A model generated the notes under the pieces. It did no database searches, had not been told where the DNA came from, and was given only the letters and a program-made list of their open reading frames with translations. 64,000 nucleotides of DNA from positions 31,103,265-31,167,264 of the forward strand of contig NC_088303.1 in assembly GCF_032854445.1 (NCBI RefSeq), given 5' to 3'. Shown here one piece after another: positions 1 to 12,144 of this stretch (position 1 is the stretch's first letter; every line of letters begins with the position of its first letter). Position numbers and translations under genes: made by a program. The stretch comes from Liolophura sinensis. Lineage: Eukaryota; Mollusca; Polyplacophora; Chitonida; Chitonidae.

Positions 1-232
1 ATGACCCAGGAGTCTCTCACCAATGCTGTCGCTGTGAGTTCAAGTCCAGCTCATGCTGGCTTCCTTTCCGACCGTACGTGGGAAGGTTTGCTAGCAGCCT
101 GCGAATGGTCGTGGGTTTCCCCCGGGCTGTGCCCGGTTTCCACCCACCATAATGCTGGCCGCCGTCGTATAAGTGAAATATTCTTGAGTACGACGTGAAA
201 CACAAATCAAATCAAATCAAATCAAATCTTTA
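1..232 (+). mobile_element. tRNA-derived SINE, cut by window edge
   Basis: The copy starts inside the tRNA-like head. The B box GTGAGTTCAAGTCC is visible near position 35, followed by the core (GGTCGTGGGTTTCCCCCGGG) and the end segment TATAAGTGAAATATTCTTGA. It ends in an (AAATC)n-type tail at about 205-230. Further copies through the window share the same order of parts. Confidence 0.85.
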
Positions 233-461
233 CAAATTCCATTTTCGGCAGCTGACCTCTAACTTTCAATTTGTACTCTATTATGTACTCTTGTACAATT
301 ACGATGGACAACCATTTTTTAAGGGAGCTGTTTTATGTAGACTTATTTTATTCCATCTTATAGTCCAATACAGTCATTTGAACTGAATTTATCTCGAAAG
401 CGTGGACTAGTCATGTGGTTTCTTCGCGCCTGAATCATCCTCACGGCCTAGATTGTAGGAG

Positions 462-782
462 ATGAGAGTCGCACATTTAGATTTACTAGCACATTCAGGA
501 TTAGGTAGAAACAATCTACCAAAGATTCCATACCAGAGGATTGTGTCGGTGTTAGGTGATTCCACTGCTGTAGTATTGAAAGGGGCAGAGCGACAAACAA
601 GCAGTCCAACTCAGTTACTTGAAGTCTTTATGAATTTAAGTGAAATTGATCTAGAGACATGCTGGTATAAACAATACCCAATACACCGAGAATATCAGAT
701 ATCTGGGACTGGTGTTATTGTGTTTGACCCGGACCTTAACGGAAGAATTGATAATTTGTGTACAAATCTTGAGTATGGGTAA
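462..782 (+). CDS. Orphan ORF, 106 aa, unrecognised
   Basis: An open frame from ATG to TAA in AT-rich sequence. It lacks the low-complexity or repeat character of most other ORFs here. The start is preceded by GATTGTAG, which could serve as a splice acceptor, so it may be an exon rather than a whole gene. I see no signal peptide, membrane segment or known motif. The product has mixed composition with an acidic patch (LSEIDLETCW) and a C-terminal GTGVIVFDPDLNGRID stretch. No function can be assigned, and chance or a decayed element is a real alternative. Confidence 0.3.
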   Translation: MRVAHLDLLAHSGLGRNNLPKIPYQRIVSVLGDSTAVVLKGAERQTSSPTQLLEVFMNLSEIDLETCWYKQYPIHREYQISGTGVIVFDPDLNGRIDNLCTNLEYG

Positions 783-1599
783 ATAGATTATTTGGCTGAG
801 GAACGGATTTCTAGTTCATTGGTACTAGGAGAGTAAAAGTAAAAGTTTGTCCTGTGCGACGTTGGAGCATACTTGTTGTGTCCTGTTAGTGGAATTTTTT
901 GGGATTCTACTTGAGTGATATTCCAAATTGTGATATTTTGATGGTGTTCTGCGCATCCTGATGTACTCTCAGCTTACGACAGGGCATTCTGGAGTACTGA
1001 ATTTGAATGTATGTATGTGTTTACTTGGTGTTTTACGCAGTACTTAAGAAGTATTCCAGAAGTGTTCCCTTGCTCTAAGATCTCAATGCTGAGTGCCAGG
1101 CGAGACAGCAACAAGTACCATTTAGAACGTCTTAATATGTCCTGACCCCAGTTGATGCTGGATTAGACTGGCGGTCTATATCATGCAGTGAAGCGATAAG
1201 ACCGTAAATTTCATTTCGTTTTACCAGTTGTTATAAACCACACATTATTGATAGGTTCGATCGAAAAGCCAGCAGGTTGAGGCGGCATGATAAAAGTGCA
1301 TGCTTATCAATCGCTGGGTCACCGGGAATGTGGGTTCAATCCCAATATTGGACTGGGAATTTTCCAGATTCCCGTTCTTCTGTGGCTCTAGAAACCTTGT
1401 TGGCAAGAGGTGGGTCGTCAACTTGCCTGGTCTTACATAATTTTGGCTGAAGACTTCTTTCCTTCCAAGACATATGACATAGGTCATATGTGGAAAAGTT
1501 CACCATTCAGTCACTTGTCAAAGGTCGTCATGGTTTAATGCGGGAAATCCGATTTCTTCTAACCCTTATCATCGTATATGTAGAACATTCTGCAGTATG

Positions 1600-1745
1600 G
1601 CATTAAAGAACAATCAAAGAAATAAATAACTTACTGAGGTAAATTGACAAGAGGCCGTATTTCACAGGTTACGTGTGACCATTTCCCAGCTATCACACTT
1701 GTTGCTCTGCTTTTTCTCTCTATGCTGTACGTCTTAATTATATCC
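1600..1745 (+). repeat. Interspersed repeat family D, copy 1
   Basis: A segment running from AATTGACAAGAGGCCG through GTGACCATTT and CTGTACGTCTTAAT recurs at about 8005-8224 and 44270-44480 in the same orientation. No terminal repeats or coding capacity are visible. The family is unrecognised. Confidence 0.65.
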
Positions 1746-2017
1746 AATGTCGTACGCTAAGCAGATTGAATTATGACGCCATTGGCAGTGGCTTTAGCTA
1801 CTCGCTTCTGTGAACTGTATTTTAGCTATAATTATTCAAATATTTAGTCATGTATTTTGTCATTTCGCTGATGAAGCTTTTTGGGTAGCCGCAAATGTTA
1901 AGGTGTCATGCCAAAGAACAATGCTTAATTTAGGTCTACTTATTAAGTTGGATAGGCACATGTAAAGACTGACAGCACTTCCGCACAAGTGATGTTCTCG
2001 TTTGCATTCAGCTTCTA

Positions 2018-2241
2018 AGCAATCGCGCAGCGTAATAAACCCGGGAGCCTCTCACCAATGCGCTTGCAGCTCATGCTGGCTTCCTCTCCGGCAGTAAGTG
2101 GGAAGGTCTTCTACCATCCTGCGGATGGTCGTGGTTTTCCCCGGGCCCTCCGGGTTTCCTCACCATAATGCTGGCCGCCGTCGTATAAGTGAAATATTCT
2201 TGAGTATGGCGTAAAACACCAATCAAGTAAACAAATAAATC
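2018..2241 (+). mobile_element. tRNA-derived SINE copy
   Basis: Diverged head with part of the B-box region deleted, then the core and CCGTCGTATAAGTGAAATAT end segment. The tail is AATCAAGTAAACAAATAAAT. Confidence 0.82.
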
Positions 2242-5211
2242 TAAGCTATCTATGCGGATACCAAAGAAGCCTGATTGAGGATACACATTTAGTACCATCA
2301 CAGTTTCTCCGCTTGAGTGTTAACCATTTGTATTTTATCCCAGAAGAGCAGATCGGGTATCACATTCCAGATGCGAGGGGTCAGGGATTAAGAGTGGGTG
2401 GAAACCGTGACCTGTATACAATAACAGCTTAATTCGGCTCATGTTACAAATCCCTCTCGCAGGTCCATCTCTGCAGCCAATGGGGTTCGGAATGCTACAT
2501 TTGTGAAAATGTTTCCAGGTTCTGAAGCCTGCTGGTGAGCAAATACATAAGTCATGTGCACATTGGTATTCTGATTAACTTGCCTCGGAATTGTGTAGGG
2601 GGCAAACAAGGGGAGCTTGTGTCCCGTAGAGTTATCACAGATAGCCTACAGACCAGCTCAGTCCCGGTACCTTCTGATCTCGAGTGAACCATTGAACTGC
2701 AGGTAGCAATCGATGAAATGAAAGCCTGGCTATCACAATGATTACAAGTTACAAACAGCGATGCGTAGTCCTGGCGCCCCGTCGAGTGAGGCATGGATGA
2801 ATAATGGCAATAACAGCGTTCTCCAAGAGAGAGGAATGCGAACATACAATATAACGTCTCACCATTCATGCAAATATCTTCCTCCACCAAAGAAGATCAG
2901 ATTGGAACATTGGCTATTTGTAACAATTACCCGCTTTTCTCATAGTACAGTTATTGTCTGTGTTCTCTGACAATCAACAGATTAAGTTTAGGTAAACTAA
3001 ATTCGTAGGATTTGAATGAATTTGTAATTTAAACATTAGTATTTAAACATATTGGTTCACGTGCCTTCAGAAACTGTTGAGCAATTAAATTTGGACAATT
3101 GTATGTTATAACATAATTTTATTCGTTTTCTTGCCTGACTAATATCTTATTAATACGAGTATGTTACGGTTCATAAGTGGGAGAAAGGGTTACATCAATT
3201 CTCTCTCCATCAAAATCCTACAAAAGCTTGGGTTTGAACTCAGAGACTAAGGGGTTGGCACATATGTCACCTTTAACATTACAGACTGTGTATTTCAGTG
3301 TAACATCATTTCCGTTCGTTTCAAAACACGCAGAGATGACAATAATGAGCATGGAATGGTGAACGAAAGCTCAGTGGCACTGTAACCCAACATTAGTTGA
3401 AATCAATGCACGTGATTTGCTAGCGTTAATTGCTCTGTGTATTAGCGTGTATAACGCTTTCTTAATGCTGATGTCTTTATTATTCAGGGCCTCATTTTTT
3501 CCTAAACTTCGGATACAATTTTTTTTCTCATCTCGTTACACTTAATATTTTGGGATGCTTTCCTCTTTCTATAGAATCGTGTACTTATTTATCTCGTGAA
3601 GCGAGGTTAATTTTTCTTTTAAGCTTCTTTCATGCTTTTCGAAGAATTTTTCGAAATTGCATAACATTTTTGTTGACATTTCAAGCGCATGGGTTGTGTT
3701 ATTTGGAGAGAAGCACCTGTTGCTCCATAACTCATCAAACGTTGAATTAAAAATTTGCCAAATTTGCAAACAAATTATGTTATGTGTTTGTTTACTTGCG
3801 GGCTAATCGGATGGTCACTAATGGTAAGTCTTACAATGGATAACACAACACCTTGACATCAGGTTTAACACCTATGTATTCTACTTAGAGCGTGCCGCAC
3901 TGTCTACTCGTAGATGAAATTCCTTTTAGTTTTTTAGCCAGTTGGTTCTTGCACTCTTGCAACTGGTAGACATTTAATCCCATCACATTTCTTCTGAAGA
4001 CGAAATGCATTGACTGTCATACAAATGGCCTATAATGACTAACATTGAACGAGAGATCGATCAAAACTCGATTCCAGGAGATTCCTTAATCTCTCATGAA
4101 ACACATGTCTGCCATAGAATTCATTTACCACCTATACCATAGCCAATTGCTTGCCTCTTTTACCACTAGGTATGTTACTTTCTACTCCAATCGATTAGCT
4201 GTAGTTTGTCCAAAATAATAGTTGAGGCGACTTCAACAGAAGGTCTGAAATCCAAGGAGAATTATATGGAAATCATAATTAAAACCAGCAATCGAGAAAA
4301 ACAAAGAACGGTATAACTACCCAAAAGAGATGCAGGGACAAGCAGTATGTGTTCATGACAAATACGGAACTGTTATCTGACAGAGGTTCAGTCAGATTTA
4401 TTTGACAGTTGACTAGGGTTCATTACTGAGCATGTCAAATGGAAGGACATTCAGTAAAAAGTGGATCAAAGTCTGAAACTAACTCGGAGAAACAGGCTAT
4501 GACATATATATTTTAACAAGAGAACCATTTTTAGGTGTTAAATTCCGCTGTTAAATTGAACGTGTGTCTGTTTCTATTTCAGCGACTTTGACTCAGAGAA
4601 ACATATTTTAACAAGAGAACAATTTTCAAGTGTTTATAAATTCCGCTGTTATAGAGAACTTGCGCCTGTTTCTCATTCAGCTGTTACGCTATAAATGTTA
4701 TAAATAATGAAAATCTTGAAAGTGATAACAAAAATTATAGACATACAACCAATTATGTAGAAAATCTTTGTTCCTATGTTTCTGTTTCTTCTCAAAGGAA
4801 GACGGAACCTGGTTTTATCCAAACTAACCATCACGGACGTGGTTCGGCGCGAAGGCTCCCTGAGGTTTTCGCATCCGTTACCAGTATTTTAGAGAATAGT
4901 TTATTGTTCCACGTTTGTGTTCGGGCTTTAGTGTAACTGACAAACCCTCATTTATTCAGAGCTCGACTCGAAAACGCCAAAGCACTGGTTGAAATTGTGA
5001 CCCTCTATACTAGTATAGGATAATCATTCTCTCGCCGGAGCTTAAGCTTAAGCTTAAGTCGTAAGAAAAACTATGCATCGTGAGTTTCTGGGCTGACGTG
5101 TAAAATCTATATGGGAACGTATCTTTCCTTATTTCCTGTAGACCACTGAAGTCACGTGGACTTTGCGTCGTCCTTATTTGCTGTAGACCATACAGACTGT
5201 GAAATTAACGC
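2242..5211. other. Non-coding stretch, no gene seen
   Basis: Short ORFs on both strands with no coding character. Two related segments near 4500-4570 and 4590-4690 (ATTTTAACAAGAGAAC, then TTAAATTCCGCTGTTA or TATAAATTCCGCTGTTA) form a small diverged duplication. A (CTTAAG) run lies at about 5040-5057. Confidence 0.5.
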
Positions 5212-5326
5212 AAACTCGGATGGTTGTGTGCTTTCCCAGTTTCCTGCCACCACATAATCATGGCCGCCGTCGTATAAGTGAAATATTCTTGAGTATGGCG
5301 TAAAACATAAATCAAATAAATAAACA
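5212..5326 (+). mobile_element. SINE 3' fragment
   Basis: Only the core end, the CCGCCGTCGTATAAGTGAAA segment and the AAATAAATAAA tail are present. The tRNA head is absent, as expected for 5'-truncated retrotransposition or later decay. Confidence 0.75.
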
Positions 5327-6186
5327 GCCAATCCATCTATCTTTCATTCATGCATTTTTAACTACGGATGAAATTGTTGTAGCGCATACCCATGGATACA
5401 AGACACTCATTGAAATATGTAACAACTTTAGGTGTGAAGGATGATGAAGGGTGCACGGTGGGGTCTTTGACAACATTGGCTGACCAAGTTATCAATATTA
5501 TACAATAAAGATCATGACAGTATTAAAATATCTAATTTCGTGTGGGAAAATGAGAGAGCAATGATACTTTCAGGTCTTGTTTTTCAGTTTAAATTACATA
5601 TAATAGGTTCCAATGGGGAAAAAGCAGTTGCACGCATACATGGGTTCGACATTACCCAGCTGGCGGCTGCAAATGGTTCCATGAATGGTCAATTCCGTGC
5701 CTGTGACAGGTCCAAATTTGTGGGTGCACTGACCAGCCACGGTATAACAGCCAGCTGTTATTACCCTCCACGCCTGGCCGAAGACTGATTGACCATTTGA
5801 CAGCGGGCGGCAGATAACTCGCTGGGTGACCAGAAGCTACCCCGTAATAGCCTGATATGGGCCCAATAAATAACTCTATACCAGCTGTCAGCGACGGATA
5901 CACTGTCAGTAATAATTAATAACATAAGATAAAAGGCACGCGGTATTTCACACACAATAGTTACACCGGAAAACAGCCAACCTCATCGGCTTTCAATACA
6001 ACCGGTTGTCAGTATGAAGAAATAAGGCAAGGTACCAGGGCTGTTCCCACTCACCATATGCAGTTTAAGTGGCATTTAGTTTTAAGTTCCTAAATTACAT
6101 AACGGGAAAATGATTATGGTTTCACAATATGTCAACAGATATCTCAGTAATATGATGTGTACTCTAACTAATGTAATTTACAAGTA

Positions 6187-6285
6187 GTGTAACTCCGGAA
6201 AACGAAAGGCTCGTTATCTAAACAATACCCCTGTTTATCCTATAACACTGTGTCAAAGTGAGCCTTTCGTTTTTTGGAGTTACAC
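6187..6285. mobile_element. MITE-like foldback element
   Basis: About 26-bp terminal inverted repeats, beginning GTGTAACTCC and ending GGAGTTACAC, differ at only two or three positions and enclose about 47 bp with no ORF. The ends fold into a near-perfect hairpin. I see no clear target-site duplication. It could also be a simple palindrome from an inverted duplication. Confidence 0.6.
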
Positions 6286-7763
6286 ACCACTCATGTATTA
6301 CGTTGGATGAACACAAGGTTTCTAAACTAATATTGCCGATACAGATGGGAGTGTGCCATGCAGTTATGATCAAAAGAACGCCTTGATCGCATTTCATAAA
6401 TGTAGTATTTTCACACTGTACCCTAACAATTTCACATTTTAGTTTATAGAAGTTATTTATTGATTTATAGATGTTTAACGGCCTACTCAAGGCCTTTCAT
6501 GCACAATGGCTATCAGTTTTATGGGCATTTTATAGAGTCGAGGCACCTGATTAGCTTATAAGGTAATTTAAAGTGTTTGTGCTGTATTTCAATTTATTAT
6601 CGTATTGTCGAGTGAAAATTCAAAAAAAAAAAAAAAATTCAATTTCAATTAAACTTGTCATAATAATATATTACAACATACATTGTTCATTTAATACAAA
6701 GGTCCTTTTGAAAAATTGCTGATGATTCGGGGTTCCAGAGCCCTCATAGACCAAAAGGGGTATTTTACTAACTGCTCAGATCTCTGACCCTTCAGTCAAC
6801 TGTAAACAGAGAAGGATTGGTGACAGCTCCTCTGGCACAGTTAGATAACAATGCTGAATTGCTCTTGGCCGTTGGACTATCACACAATCGTCCAGTACAT
6901 AGCCTGTGGTTTGGCATAGATCACAAGACGATAGCGTAACAGGCGATGCCAATTCCACAATATCACAGGGCATTCAGTCTATTTAAACGAGTACTTCAGC
7001 AAAGAGTCATTTCATGAACCCAGATCGTGATATTTGAGAAATCGTTAATTCGACAGCCCTGTGACTTTTTGCCCTAGAGAAAAGTAGAATTTGGGATAAT
7101 AAATGTCTACCGTGGCTTTTTAAAGCATATATAGAACAAAGTCGGCCTTGAGAAGTCCTTCAGTCAAAGCGTTTTATTCTCGGCTTCCTTTCTTCTTCTT
7201 TTTTTTTCTCCATTTTTTCCGTCTTTCTATACCAGAAAGAAAGTACAATCAATACTATTTGATCCAGCGCCAAGTTTTTTTGGCACCGACTGTTAAGGCA
7301 AGTTTCTAGAAATAATCGGACACATCACCACGATGACCTTGTTTCACTATACATTCTTATACGCTCCTCACAATAAATACGCGTTAAATCATAGTTCTAT
7401 TGAAAATTTTTATGAATTGACCGCGGGATACTTGCCAAGTTATTATTCGTCCCAATTTTTCGTGCATTGCTAGTAATTTCCCACACGAGTTTATAGCCCG
7501 TTAGAGACATGCCATCCATCAACGTGTCCAATCTCTCTAAACCATGTATACGGGTTTAATTAGTAAGGTGCTGTCGGCCCCGTGTCTAGTCTCAAACACT
7601 GCGCACATCATTATCTTCAAGCGCCCTCTGTTATCACGATCCCGTATCATTCGTATCTCGTGAATATTAACTTTCATATAATGCCTGTCAGATCTTAACT
7701 TCAGCCTCGTGGGATGGCAATGTACCTCATGGGTGGCAATGACATATACCTTTCCTGTATTAC

Positions 7764-7844
<81 letters not shown>

Positions 7845-8004
7845 AAAAGCTTGCAGTCACAAAAACAATTTCTCATACATCTTTGGCAGAACGCTTTGAC
7901 TTACAGCCTTACTTACACTGTACGGAAAGAGCTTTCGTATTGCAGCTAAAGTTATCGTATGTTAGATGTGATGATAATTCGGCGATTATATATTGTAATT
8001 AATA
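6286..8004. other. Non-coding stretch with TA tract
   Basis: No gene seen. A fragment at about 6450-6530 (GTTTAACGGCCTACTCAAGG, then ATCAGTTTTATGGGCA) resembles the elements at 31805-31990 and 62062-62190. A poly(A) run lies near 6622. The open frames at 7537-7860 and 7709-8002 are produced by the TA repeat. Confidence 0.5.
7768..7842. repeat. (TA)n microsatellite
   Basis: About 36 uninterrupted TA units preceded by GTGTG. The tract encodes alternating Tyr-Ile in several frames, which explains the overlapping open frames around it. Confidence 0.98.
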
Positions 8005-8224
8005 TCAACGTACATTTTTTACATAATTTTACTGAAGCCATGGTGTTAGGGGGCGTTTAACTTGCTATTTTTAAGTATTTACATGAATAATTAATAAGAA
8101 AAAAACTCTTTTTAAATTGACAAGAAGCCATATTCAGTGGTTACATGTGACTATTTGCCAGGTATCGCACTGTCGTCGCTGCTCTGGTTTTACTCTGTGT
8201 GCTGTACGCCTTTAGTTATAATTA
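8005..8224 (+). repeat. Interspersed repeat family D, copy 2
   Basis: This copy matches 44270-44480 over about 210 bp, from the GAAGCCATGGTGTTAG region through TTGACAAG, GTGACTATTTGCCAG and GCTGTACGCC. It shows that the family is longer than the part kept at 1600-1745. Confidence 0.7.
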
Positions 8225-8321
8225 TTTTATATATTATTATACACAGTAACCCGAAATATCTCTAATAACAGTGACTAGAACAAATGCCTATGCCTACGAT
8301 GGACATCAGCAGTATTTGTTT

Positions 8322-8568
8322 TATCTATTTATTGACTTCATTGATGTTTTCAAGTATTTCATTAAAAGATGGCGGACGGCATTATGCTGGGAGGAAACCG
8401 GGCAGAGCCTGGGGTAAACCCACGACCATCCGCAATTTGCTGCCTGAAACCTTCACACGTACGGCCGGAGAGGAAGCCAGCATGAACTCACAACTACCGC
8501 ATTGGTGAGAGGCTCCTTGGCCATTGCTCCGCGCTGGCGTGCTAAACGCCTCGGCCATGGGGGGGCCC
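8322..8568 (-). mobile_element. tRNA-derived SINE copy, reverse
   Basis: Reverse complement of the SINE. It runs from the T-rich tail at 8322 through GGCATTATGCTGGGAGGAAA and the core to the tRNA-like head, where CCGCGCTGGCGTGCTAAACG carries the complement of the A-box region. Confidence 0.85.
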
Positions 8569-8848
8569 CACCTGCATTTGAATACGGACAAATGCTCCCT
8601 ATGTAATCACTGCAACTAAACGGCGTCTACCGCACACTGATGTACATGTGCATACCTCTGAAATACTATCATGGCTACTAACTTTAACTTCATGTGTAGT
8701 AAAGTACAATGTCCATACTCCCCAAAAGGACAAGCCAATGCGCTTTCAAATCTGTATTTCTGGTTAATCAAGCCATCGTCAGAAAGTAGGAATCTGGAGA
8801 AAGGTCATTGGCATGTGTGTTTGGAAATATTTTTACTTATTATTCTTT

Positions 8849-9094
8849 GGGGCTTCCGTGGCTCAGTTGGTTAGCTCGCTAGCGCAGCGTAATAACCCAG
8901 GAGCCTCTCACCAATGTGGTCGCTGTGAGTTCAGCTCATGCTGGCTTCCTCGCGTGAAGGTCTGTCAGCAACCTACGAATGGTCGTGGGTTTTCCCCGGG
9001 CTCTGCCTGGTTTCCAACCACGTTAATGCTGGCCGCCGTCGTATAAGAGAAATATTCTTGAGTACGGCGTAAAACACCAATCAAATAAATAAAT
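8849..9094 (+). mobile_element. Near full-length SINE
   Basis: The head is intact, with A-box-like TGGCTCAGTTGGTTAGCTCG and a shortened B-box region GTGAGTTCAGCTC. The core, TATAAGAGAAATATTCTTGA and the AATAAATAAAT tail follow. Confidence 0.9.
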
Positions 9095-9185
9095 TAGTTT
9101 TCTTTACTGAATTGAATGTAGTCAGATGCTTAGGTTTTTAGGTGTAGCTGTTAGGCTATATAGACCATGTTGATAATTTATCCTA

Positions 9186-9229
9186 CCAATGACGTCACAC
9201 AACTATGCTGCCAATGACGTCACACAACT
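9186..9229. promoter_or_regulatory. Duplicated CCAAT + CRE palindrome
   Basis: The block CCAATGACGTCACACAACT occurs twice, 25 bp apart, giving two full TGACGTCA palindromes (9190-9197 and 9215-9222), each overlapping a CCAAT pentamer. CREB/ATF proteins bind TGACGTCA. No promoter or gene start can be placed beside it, so function is inference only. Confidence 0.35.
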
Positions 9230-9250
9230 TTGTCAACACCTTTATGTTCA

Positions 9251-9365
9251 GGGGCCGGTTTCATGAAACTTACTTAGTGTTAAGTTGCCCTTAGCTAGGT
9301 GCACTTTGTATTTCTACAACATGCATCGTCATGGTAGTTAAGGGCTTACTTAGCTAAGCGATATT
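9251..9365. mobile_element. Possible MITE end fragment
   Basis: It begins GGGGCCGGTTTCATGAAACT and continues with TTAGCTAGG and CTTACTTAGCTAAG motifs typical of short foldback elements. The matching far end is not clear, so it may be one half of an element. Confidence 0.35.
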
Positions 9366-9975
9366 GAATAGAACTCTTCCAAACTTCATCAGAAAAGCGA
9401 ATCTCAGATTAAATTCGTACTCCAAGGCCAGGCGAAAGTGGCAGTGACGCCACAGCTGTGATACATGTACGTTATTAGTATGATTCATAACACCTACCTC
9501 ACAATCAAAACATTTCACTGACTTTAATGTAATAATATCAGTGGATTTTTTTATTTCATACAGTTTTAAATGGTCATTCAATTGGTTTTGACTTCAGATT
9601 TGCGTTTCTTTCCTTTTAACGCTGTATTTGTGATGTTTACCAACACGATTGCGTCCAGTTTAATGGATGTTGACTGTTCGGAACAAGTTACGTCCGATTA
9701 AAAGGTAAGGATTATAACCAATCAATCATGATCCTGTTCCCAGAATGAGGACTTTATTAACTAACTAAACTAGTGAAGGAAATATCTGAGCGATAGAAAA
9801 CAAAAAAAAACACAATCAGAACAGCCGAAAAATAATGACTTAACTATACCATAGAGTGAAATCGGTGAAACAGAATGGGGGAAGAAAAGCAGTGAGATTT
9901 CGCAGCACAGTCCAACTCACGTGTATGTTTTGGGTTTGTTTTGGAAACAGTATATGTATTGTGAAGGTAAACACA

Positions 9976-10246
9976 TCCGGGCATCCGTGGCCTAGTGGTT
10001 AGCTCGCTAGAGCGCTATCGCAGCGCAATCACTTAGGAGCCTCTCACCAATGCGATGGCTGTGAGTTCATGCTAATTCTTGCTTCCTCTCCATTAGGAAG
10101 GTCTGACAGCAACCTCCGCACGATCGTGAGTTTTCCTGGGCTCTGCCCGGCTCCCTCCCAACATAATACTGACCACCGTCGAATAAGTGAAATATTCTTG
10201 AGTATGGTGTAAAACACCAATCAAATAATATAAATCAAATAAATAA
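9976..10246 (+). mobile_element. Near full-length SINE, diverged
   Basis: Head with GTGGCCTAGTGGTTAGCTCG, diverged core, then CCGTCGAATAAGTGAAATAT and an (AAAT)n tail interrupted by ATATAAATC. More diverged than the copies at 35585 and 42088, so probably older. Confidence 0.85.
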
Positions 10247-12144
10247 ATGGAATAAATGAAACCTGTGCAAAAATGATAGTTATTAATTGTAAGTTTCGCC
10301 CAGCAAATACACAGTCGAGGAAGGTAATTGTTTTACAGTAACTCCGGGCGGATATTTTGTGTCAGATGTACTTCTACGTGCAACTTTATAGCGACCCAGT
10401 TGATATTTCTTGTACCCCAGCGTCAACATCTTCCAACAAATGGGTTAATTATATTCTAATTTATTATCTGTCCATTTTTCTCCCCTTCAACAATGCTGCT
10501 ATAGTCTCTGTTGCATGGTTACACAGTTCCTCCCGGTCTATTTCTTGAAAAATGTTAGCTCAGCCACCAAGAAGTCGTTGGAATGTTGGCAATGATCGCT
10601 ACTGCTCCACTTCCAGCCCAGATACTGGGACATTGTTCACGGAGTTGCGGGTGTTGGCATGGTACATCCAGCACCGCGGGACTAACCACGGCAACTCCAC
10701 ACTACTCCTATCAGCCCGATCCCACTCCCTCCAATCCAGACAAATCCAAACAAATTAGTTCTATTTTGGTTCCCTTTGTCTCCACGCTGTATTATCCTAC
10801 CAAAATTGATCCGGAGAGGCAAAGTCGTTGTGCGATTCGTGGCGACCATACAAAGGCTGTATTGCTCAATGAGGGCGTTATTTTAAGTGGACTCTTTAGA
10901 CTTGCAGGCGTGTAAAAGGTGTGGGTAAGAGATTAAACCGGCTTAGAAAGTATATGTCTGGCGGGTTTAACCTGTTGACAACTTCAAAGGTAAACTATTT
11001 GGATTTACTAATTCTCTACAAATGCGATCCACCAAAGCTGGAGTTTAATTAAACCACTTCATAAAGCTTTCTTTATGAAGCCTATGCACTCTCTTTGTTA
11101 CGCACGATGCAATGCCCACAAAACCCTAAAAGTTGGGCAGCGTTTGGAAAGGTTTTAGAACGTAACGAATGAATAAAACCTTTACAAATACTAATTTTCG
11201 GTTGCAAGGCAAATCTCATTTAACTTTATACATCAAGTAAAGAAATAGATAAAAGTCATATCAAGTATAAAAACGGTGTTTTTGAATGATTATTTCATAT
11301 CAAGCAAGGAAAATGTGTTTCGCTATATGATATAATCTCCATTTAATGCACGGAATTTTTGTGACGTAGTTTCGTTTTAAGTAAAAACAAAATGTTGTTG
11401 AGGGGCAATTTCACTTGAGGTGATAAAACCGTGTCTGGGTGAGACAAATACATGTCCGGTAAAGAAAAAATGTATGCAGAAGAAAATCTCAAGTAATGAA
11501 ACAATGTTTTGTGAGACAATTTCATTCCAAAAAAATATGACAGTACCACCGTGAGAAAAGTACTCTCATGTAAAGAAACAAGCGCTGTTTTTAGAGAAAA
11601 AAACGGTGTTTTCGTGAAACAATTTCATATCAGAAGTGACAAAAGTACAAAGCGGTACGGCATTTTCATAGAAAAGGATTGAGCGAAGAAAGGGTATCTT
11701 TGAGAGGCAATACCACCTGTCCTTATTTACTTGTGGGAAAATAAGCTTTTCTGGCCTTATGTCTTACCACCTTAGAGAAGAGTAGATATGTAAACAGTGC
11801 TAGAACAGCCTTCTCAATGTTTACAAACTTCTAAAACCAAACCAAATCAGGACTAACGCACGATCAGAATACGCCAAGCCCTTTTCTAAGGCTTTATAAA
11901 CTCTGCTCTGCCTCAGAGGCACGTAACCAATGGGAGTTAAGATGTGAAGCGTACAGCTGGAAGGATTATCACGTAATGCTTTGCGCAACCCTTTACAGAG
12001 AACACCCATGAATGAATCACGGAATTGTTCTCAAACTATAGCGTTATGTTTTGTTTTGTATTTCCCTGCATTTCACATTTTACGAGAACAACTTTGAATA
12101 TCATAACACAAAAAACATGGTAAATACAATACTATTCCATATCC
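10247..12144. other. Non-coding stretch, no gene seen
   Basis: A relatively GC-rich patch at about 10550-10750 has overlapping open frames but no convincing splice borders or protein motif. From 11220 to 11660 several short related phrases recur (GTGAGACAATTTCAT, CGGTGTTTT, AAAGAAAC), suggesting an old decayed tandem repeat. Confidence 0.45.

Larger units (their letters stand above)
233..2017. other. Non-coding stretch with one repeat copy
   Basis: Apart from the orphan ORF at 462-782 and the repeat copy at 1600-1745 I see no gene. A tRNA-like B-box motif (GGGTTCAATCCC) lies near 1331, followed by TTTTCCAGATTCCCG. It may be the remnant of a different SINE. Confidence 0.5.

Noticed and set aside
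7537..8002. Tyr-Ile repeat proteins
   Set aside because: Direct translation of the (TA)n microsatellite.
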